DNA of 64,000 bases, taken from Lacinutrix mariniflava (GTDB lineage Bacteria; Bacteroidota; Bacteroidia; Flavobacteriales; Flavobacteriaceae). Both the position numbers and the translations under genes were made by a program. The notes beneath the pieces are model-generated. The model was not told where the DNA came from. It searched no databases and saw only the letters and a list, made by a program, of their open reading frames with translations. Position 1 is the stretch's first letter. The number at the start of each line of letters is the position of its first letter. Below are positions 60,404-64,000 of this stretch, piece after piece. Location: positions 1-64,000 of the forward strand of contig NZ_LIQG01000026.1 of the NCBI RefSeq assembly GCF_001418015.1, read 5' to 3'.

Positions 60404-62998
60404 ATGAAAAACAACTTACTCGTTCTCTGTTTTCTATGCTTCGGAAGTGTGTTTTCGCAAACCTTAGAAGATAAAATCTATGAAGCTACAGATACTTTTA
60501 ATAACCTAAAATCTGCTGAAGCATTAGCGACGCAAAATAAAACGATTTTAACCTTTGAAACACAATTATCTACCACAGACGATTATTTCGCGTTTGTAAA
60601 TCTACTCGTTAACAAAGCACATTACTTAAAAACTAATAATAAAAATACAGAAGCTATTAAAGGTTACGAAAAAGCCTACAAAATTTATAATGATAAAGTT
60701 GCATCTGTTTACAAATACAATATTGTCGATTATTGTTTAATTCCGTTAGGTGTGCTTTATAATGAAATTGGTGACTACACGGCTACCGAAAACACAATAA
60801 AAACCTACATCGCAATAGCCGAAAAGGATAAAAACAACACACAACGTGTTGCAGGAGCAATAAACTTATCGCGTTTATACCAAACCATTGGAAGACAACA
60901 ACTCGCAATTGATATTGCTAATTATGGCCTCAATATAAAACAAGCCAGTACAGAGCAAAAAGTTAAATTAAAGCTTATAAAATCGAGAAGTGAAACAAGG
61001 TTAAACAAAAAAGTAAAATTTACAGATAACAGAGGTATTGTTATCAACTATAAAACACAATCTATAGAAACACTAGAATTGGCTTACGACATGGCTATTC
61101 AGAAAAAAGATTATGTTTTAGCTTTAAAAATATTCAAAAACTTAAAACCGCTCAAAACTAATCAACTATCGTCAGTAAATAGTTTGTCTAAAATTTACAT
61201 TGAAGAAGCTCAACTTTACTTACTACTTAAGCAGCCCAAAAACACTAAAGAGAGTTTAAATTCTGCTTTAAAGTTATTGATTCCTAATTACAATTCTAAT
61301 ATTCTTCCTGCAGAATCAGACTTATATCCGGAGAATGCCTTTATTGGAATTTTCGATTTATTTGCAGAAATAGAAACCGATCCTAAAAAAGCAATTGAAT
61401 ATTACAATTTAAGTTTTTATGTTAGCGACTTACTCACTGAAAATATTACTACACAAGAAGGAAAACTTATAGTATTAAATGAAAAACGCAAACGAAGCGA
61501 ACAAAGCTTGAACATACTATATTATCTTCAAAATAACAGTGACGATACTAAATACATCTTTGAAGCATTACAACTTTCCGAGCGCTATAAAGCTTCAGTG
61601 CTAAAAGAAACCATTAGTAAAAAAAACTTATTAAAAGAGCATCCAAATGATTCTCTTTTAATAATACAGCAAAAGCTTTTAAATAATCAAGAACAGCTCA
61701 TTAATAAACTAACAAGAGCGCCTTTTTCTAATTTTAATGAAGACCAAAAACTAGAACTTAGAGAACAGTTAACTTCAATAAATATTGAATTAAAGGATCT
61801 CAGAACTATAATTGATAAAAAGCACGTTGCTAATCCAAAAACTTCATTAAACGTATCAAAACTTAATATTAAACTAATAGAAGATCAATCTACATTAGTA
61901 AATTACTTTTATGGTAAAGAAGCCATATATCAGATTATTGTTTCTGATAAAACAACTGCTTTTAATAAGATTCTTTTAAATGATGTAAACACTAAAGTTA
62001 TTAAAACCTTTATTAAGTATTTTGATAGTCCTTCTGCTATAAACAATAACATCTCTAAATATACCGAAGACGCACATTCACTTTACACCTTATTAAAATT
62101 AAATGAAGTAAAAGACAAAAAAAATCTCATCATTATTCCTGATGGTTTTTTAAACTTCATTCCTTTTGATGCGCTTTTAACTACAAAAACAGAAAGTAAA
62201 GTTTTCGAAAAAATGTCGTTTTTAGTAAAATCTCATAATGCTGTTTTCAACTCTAATGTTTCGTTATATATAAAAGACAATACATCAAAAAAAGAACAAC
62301 GCGTTTTAGGTGTTTTCCCTGTATTTAAAGACACATCGCAAGAGCTTGTTTATTCTATAGATGAAGCAGAAAACATTAAAAAAGAAATAGAAACCACATT
62401 ATTGATGAATAAAAATGCTACAAAAAGTAATTTTTTAAGTCAAGCCAAAAACTATTCTATTTTACATTTATCTACACATGGAACGAGTGGTGATTTTTTT
62501 GAACCCGCTCAAATAGCATTTACAGACCAACCAATTTCTACTAACGAACTTTATAGCATTAACCTTAATACGGAACTCGTTGTTTTAAGTGCATGCGAAA
62601 CTGGAGTTGGAGAAATAAAGCGTGGTGAAGGTGCTTTAAGTATTGCAAGAGGTTTTCAATATGCAGGAGCAAAAAAGGTATTGTATTCGCTTTGGCAAAT
62701 TAGCGACTTGTCTACTTCCCAAATTATGACATCGTTTTATATGCATCTAGATAATAGTAAATCTATAAGTTACGCAAACCAACAGTCTAAGCTTGACTAC
62801 TTATATAATGAAGACATAAAGAACTTAAAAAAATCACCATACTATTGGGGTGCTTTTACACTTTACGGTAGTTTTGACAAAGTTGAAGACAACAATTATT
62901 TGTGGTTAATTATTGGCGTTTCAATAGCAATTATACTACTTTTACTATGCCTATTTAAACGAAAAAATGGAAAACGCACTTTGGGAATTTCTACTTGA
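60404..62998 (+). CDS. TPR-CHAT caspase-like protease, secreted and membrane-anchored
   Basis: The 864-residue protein starts with a signal peptide (LLVLCFLCFGSVFSQ). TPR-type helical repeats follow (about 60-450). The CHAT protease domain (about 560-825) has both catalytic motifs: ILHLSTHGTSGDF with His692 and LVVLSACETGVGEIKRGEGA with Cys731, followed by SIARGFQYAGAKKVLYSLW. A membrane helix (LWLIIGVSIAIILLLLCLF) and a basic tail close the protein. So the protease should face the periplasm with its tail in the cytoplasm. CHAT proteases are caspase relatives used in regulated proteolysis. Its 3' end overlaps a retropepsin-like gene by 32 bp. Confidence 0.92.
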   Translation: MKNNLLVLCFLCFGSVFSQTLEDKIYEATDTFNNLKSAEALATQNKTILTFETQLSTTDDYFAFVNLLVNKAHYLKTNNKNTEAIKGYEKAYKIYNDKVASVYKYNIVDYCLIPLGVLYNEIGDYTATENTIKTYIAIAEKDKNNTQRVAGAINLSRLYQTIGRQQLAIDIANYGLNIKQASTEQKVKLKLIKSRSETRLNKKVKFTDNRGIVINYKTQSIETLELAYDMAIQKKDYVLALKIFKNLKPLKTNQLSSVNSLSKIYIEEAQLYLLLKQPKNTKESLNSALKLLIPNYNSNILPAESDLYPENAFIGIFDLFAEIETDPKKAIEYYNLSFYVSDLLTENITTQEGKLIVLNEKRKRSEQSLNILYYLQNNSDDTKYIFEALQLSERYKASVLKETISKKNLLKEHPNDSLLIIQQKLLNNQEQLINKLTRAPFSNFNEDQKLELREQLTSINIELKDLRTIIDKKHVANPKTSLNVSKLNIKLIEDQSTLVNYFYGKEAIYQIIVSDKTTAFNKILLNDVNTKVIKTFIKYFDSPSAINNNISKYTEDAHSLYTLLKLNEVKDKKNLIIIPDGFLNFIPFDALLTTKTESKVFEKMSFLVKSHNAVFNSNVSLYIKDNTSKKEQRVLGVFPVFKDTSQELVYSIDEAENIKKEIETTLLMNKNATKSNFLSQAKNYSILHLSTHGTSGDFFEPAQIAFTDQPISTNELYSINLNTELVVLSACETGVGEIKRGEGALSIARGFQYAGAKKVLYSLWQISDLSTSQIMTSFYMHLDNSKSISYANQQSKLDYLYNEDIKNLKKSPYYWGAFTLYGSFDKVEDNNYLWLIIGVSIAIILLLLCLFKRKNGKRTLGIST

Positions 62999-63413
62999 AA
63001 AAGAATACAAAAAGATAAAATTAAAACTTACAAAAACTAATCATTTTGAAGTTAAAGCTACAATTAATGGTGTAAAGGGTCTGTTTATACTTGACACAGG
63101 AGCATCAAATAGTTGCATTGGTTTTGAGGATGTTACTTTATTCAATCTTAATGCAAAAGCATCCAACATTAAAGCCGCAGGAGCAGGAGCAATAGATATG
63201 CTAACACAAACAGCATCTAAAAACACTATTAAAATTGGTCGCTGGAAAAGCTCTAATGCTACTTTTGTTCTTTTCGATTTAACACATGTAAATACAGCCC
63301 TAACTATGCATAATGCAAAACCAGTAAATGGAATTATTGGAGCAGATGTACTAAAAAAAGGAAAAGCAATTATAGATTACAACAAGAAATACCTATATTT
63401 AAAAACGTTATAA
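62967..63413 (+). CDS. Retropepsin-like aspartic protease
   Basis: The 148-residue protein has the clan AA fold. The catalytic motif is LFILDTGASNS with Asp43, and a downstream GIIGADVLKKGKAIIDY takes the place of the usual hydrophobic-hydrophobic-Gly motif. Like retroviral proteases it would work as a dimer, each chain giving one Asp. It has no signal peptide or membrane helix; the ATG at 62967 lies inside the CHAT gene (32-bp overlap), implying translational coupling. The two proteases may act on opposite faces of the inner membrane, or this one may cut the cytoplasmic tail of the CHAT protein; both ideas are inference. Confidence 0.88.
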   Translation: MENALWEFLLEKEYKKIKLKLTKTNHFEVKATINGVKGLFILDTGASNSCIGFEDVTLFNLNAKASNIKAAGAGAIDMLTQTASKNTIKIGRWKSSNATFVLFDLTHVNTALTMHNAKPVNGIIGADVLKKGKAIIDYNKKYLYLKTL

Positions 63414-63434
63414 AGTAAAAAATTCCCTTTAATT

Positions 63435-64000
63435 ATGAGTACCTCTATTGTTATTGCAGACGACCATCCATTAATGCTACGTGGTTTAAGTGATTTTTTA
63501 TCTTCAAAAGGTTATAATATTTTAGGCAAAGCTGAAGATGGTCAAGTTGCATACAACCTTATTATTAAGCATAAGCCGGACATTGCCGTACTAGATATAA
63601 GAATGCCCTATTTAACAGGTTTAGATGTTGCGGAACAATGTCAAAAACATGAGTTAAACACAAAAGTAATTTTAATTACTTTCGATAATGAAGAAGAACT
63701 CTTTGATAAAGCTAGAGCCTTTAATGTTTATGGTTATATTCTAAAAGAATTTGCAATTGAAGAAATTGAAATATGCATTGGTCATGTAATAAAAAATGAA
63801 AAATATTTTAGTGAAGAAATAGCTTCTTATTTAAACTCCAAAATAAAATACTCTAATGCTCACATTAAAGATTTACTTACTAAAACGGAGCTGAAAATTG
63901 TTAGATTATTATCTAAAAACAAATCTAATCAAGAAATTTCAGACACTTTACAAAGCTCTATACGCACAATAGAAAAACACAGAAGTAATATTGTAAAGAA
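63435..64000 (+). CDS. LuxR/NarL-type response regulator (3' end outside window)
   Basis: The visible 188 residues begin MSTSIVIADDHPLMLRGL. A receiver domain (1 to about 120) has the acidic pair Asp9/Asp10, the phosphorylation site Asp54 in VLDIRMP, and a conserved Lys in YILKEF. From about residue 145 a LuxR-type helix-turn-helix starts (LTKTELKIVRLLSKNKSNQEISDTL, given here in part: LTKTELKIVRLL), with IRTIEKHRSNI at the recognition helix. The reading frame is open at the window end. It follows the retropepsin gene by 21 bp, so it probably belongs to the same transcript. A partner histidine kinase may lie beyond the window. Confidence 0.93.
   Translation, partial: MSTSIVIADDHPLMLRGLSDFLSSKGYNILGKAEDGQVAYNLIIKHKPDIAVLDIRMPYLTGLDVAEQCQKHELNTKVILITFDNEEELFDKARAFNVYGYILKEFAIEEIEICIGHVIKNEKYFSEEIASYLNSKIKYSNAHIKDLLTKTELKIVRLLSKNKSNQEISDTLQSSIRTIEKHRSNIVK

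Overview
The window looks like a chromosomal segment from a marine-type member of the Flavobacteriaceae (Bacteroidota). The base composition is AT-rich. Several promoters match the Bacteroidota TTG / TAnnTTTG pattern. The gene content is typical of the group: YgiQ radical SAM protein, DUF2723/GT117 glycosyltransferase, a FucP-like sugar MFS transporter, an ExbB-ExbD-ExbD operon, beta-barrel outer-membrane proteins with sequences related to DUF5686, and HAE3/MMPL exporters. I cannot name the genus from the sequence alone.

Layout. 1-5 kb: rimP-nusA-infB on the minus strand, with a terminator-like hairpin in the leader. 5-12.4 kb: a universal stress protein, tRNA-Gln, a large GT-C glycosyltransferase, a NodB deacetylase, a thioredoxin-fold protein with no cysteine, and a membrane metallophosphoesterase. 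12.5-24.6 kb: an N-glycan catabolic cassette (GH92 mannosidase lipoprotein, sugar MFS transporter, glycosylasparaginase). It is followed by a cyanophycin cassette (CphA and CphB divergent, then a beta-aspartyl peptidase). Between CphB and the peptidase lies a 1.4 kb repeat island: six full and one partial palindromic units with a small GIY-YIG nuclease gene inside the array. 24.7-31.5 kb: polA, then a two-gene cassette of a Nudix hydrolase overlapping a PLD-nuclease/SF2-helicase/DUF3427/S24 fusion, which resembles a defence or DNA-repair module. 31.5-36.7 kb: a TspO-like protein, a methyltransferase, YgiQ and an outer-membrane protein.

36.9-49.8 kb: translation and core genes on the plus strand (rplM-rpsI, rpsB, tsf, pyrH, frr, a TlpA-like thioredoxin, a beta-barrel protein, an RND exporter, asnS, rpoN, a PAP2-like membrane protein), with clear intrinsic terminators between units. 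49.7-55.1 kb: minus-strand outer-membrane protein, an ExbD-ExbD-membrane protein-ExbB operon, type I asparaginase and TatD. 55.2-64 kb: a sigma-70-family factor with a TPR-bearing anti-sigma-like membrane protein. These are divergent from a secreted protein with an internal duplication, a lipoprotein, a PKD outer-membrane protein, a TPR-CHAT caspase-like protease with signal peptide and C-terminal membrane anchor, an overlapping retropepsin-like protease, and a LuxR-type response regulator cut by the window end. The first two plus-strand genes share a 32-bp promoter-like element that may be read by the neighbouring sigma factor.

The most promising candidates for undescribed biology are: (i) the GIY-YIG gene embedded in the palindromic repeat array, which resembles the relation of RAYT transposases to REP elements; (ii) the Nudix plus PLD-helicase-S24 pair; (iii) the sigma / anti-sigma / CHAT / retropepsin envelope module. 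All functional statements come from motif reading by eye; no database search or folding program was run.
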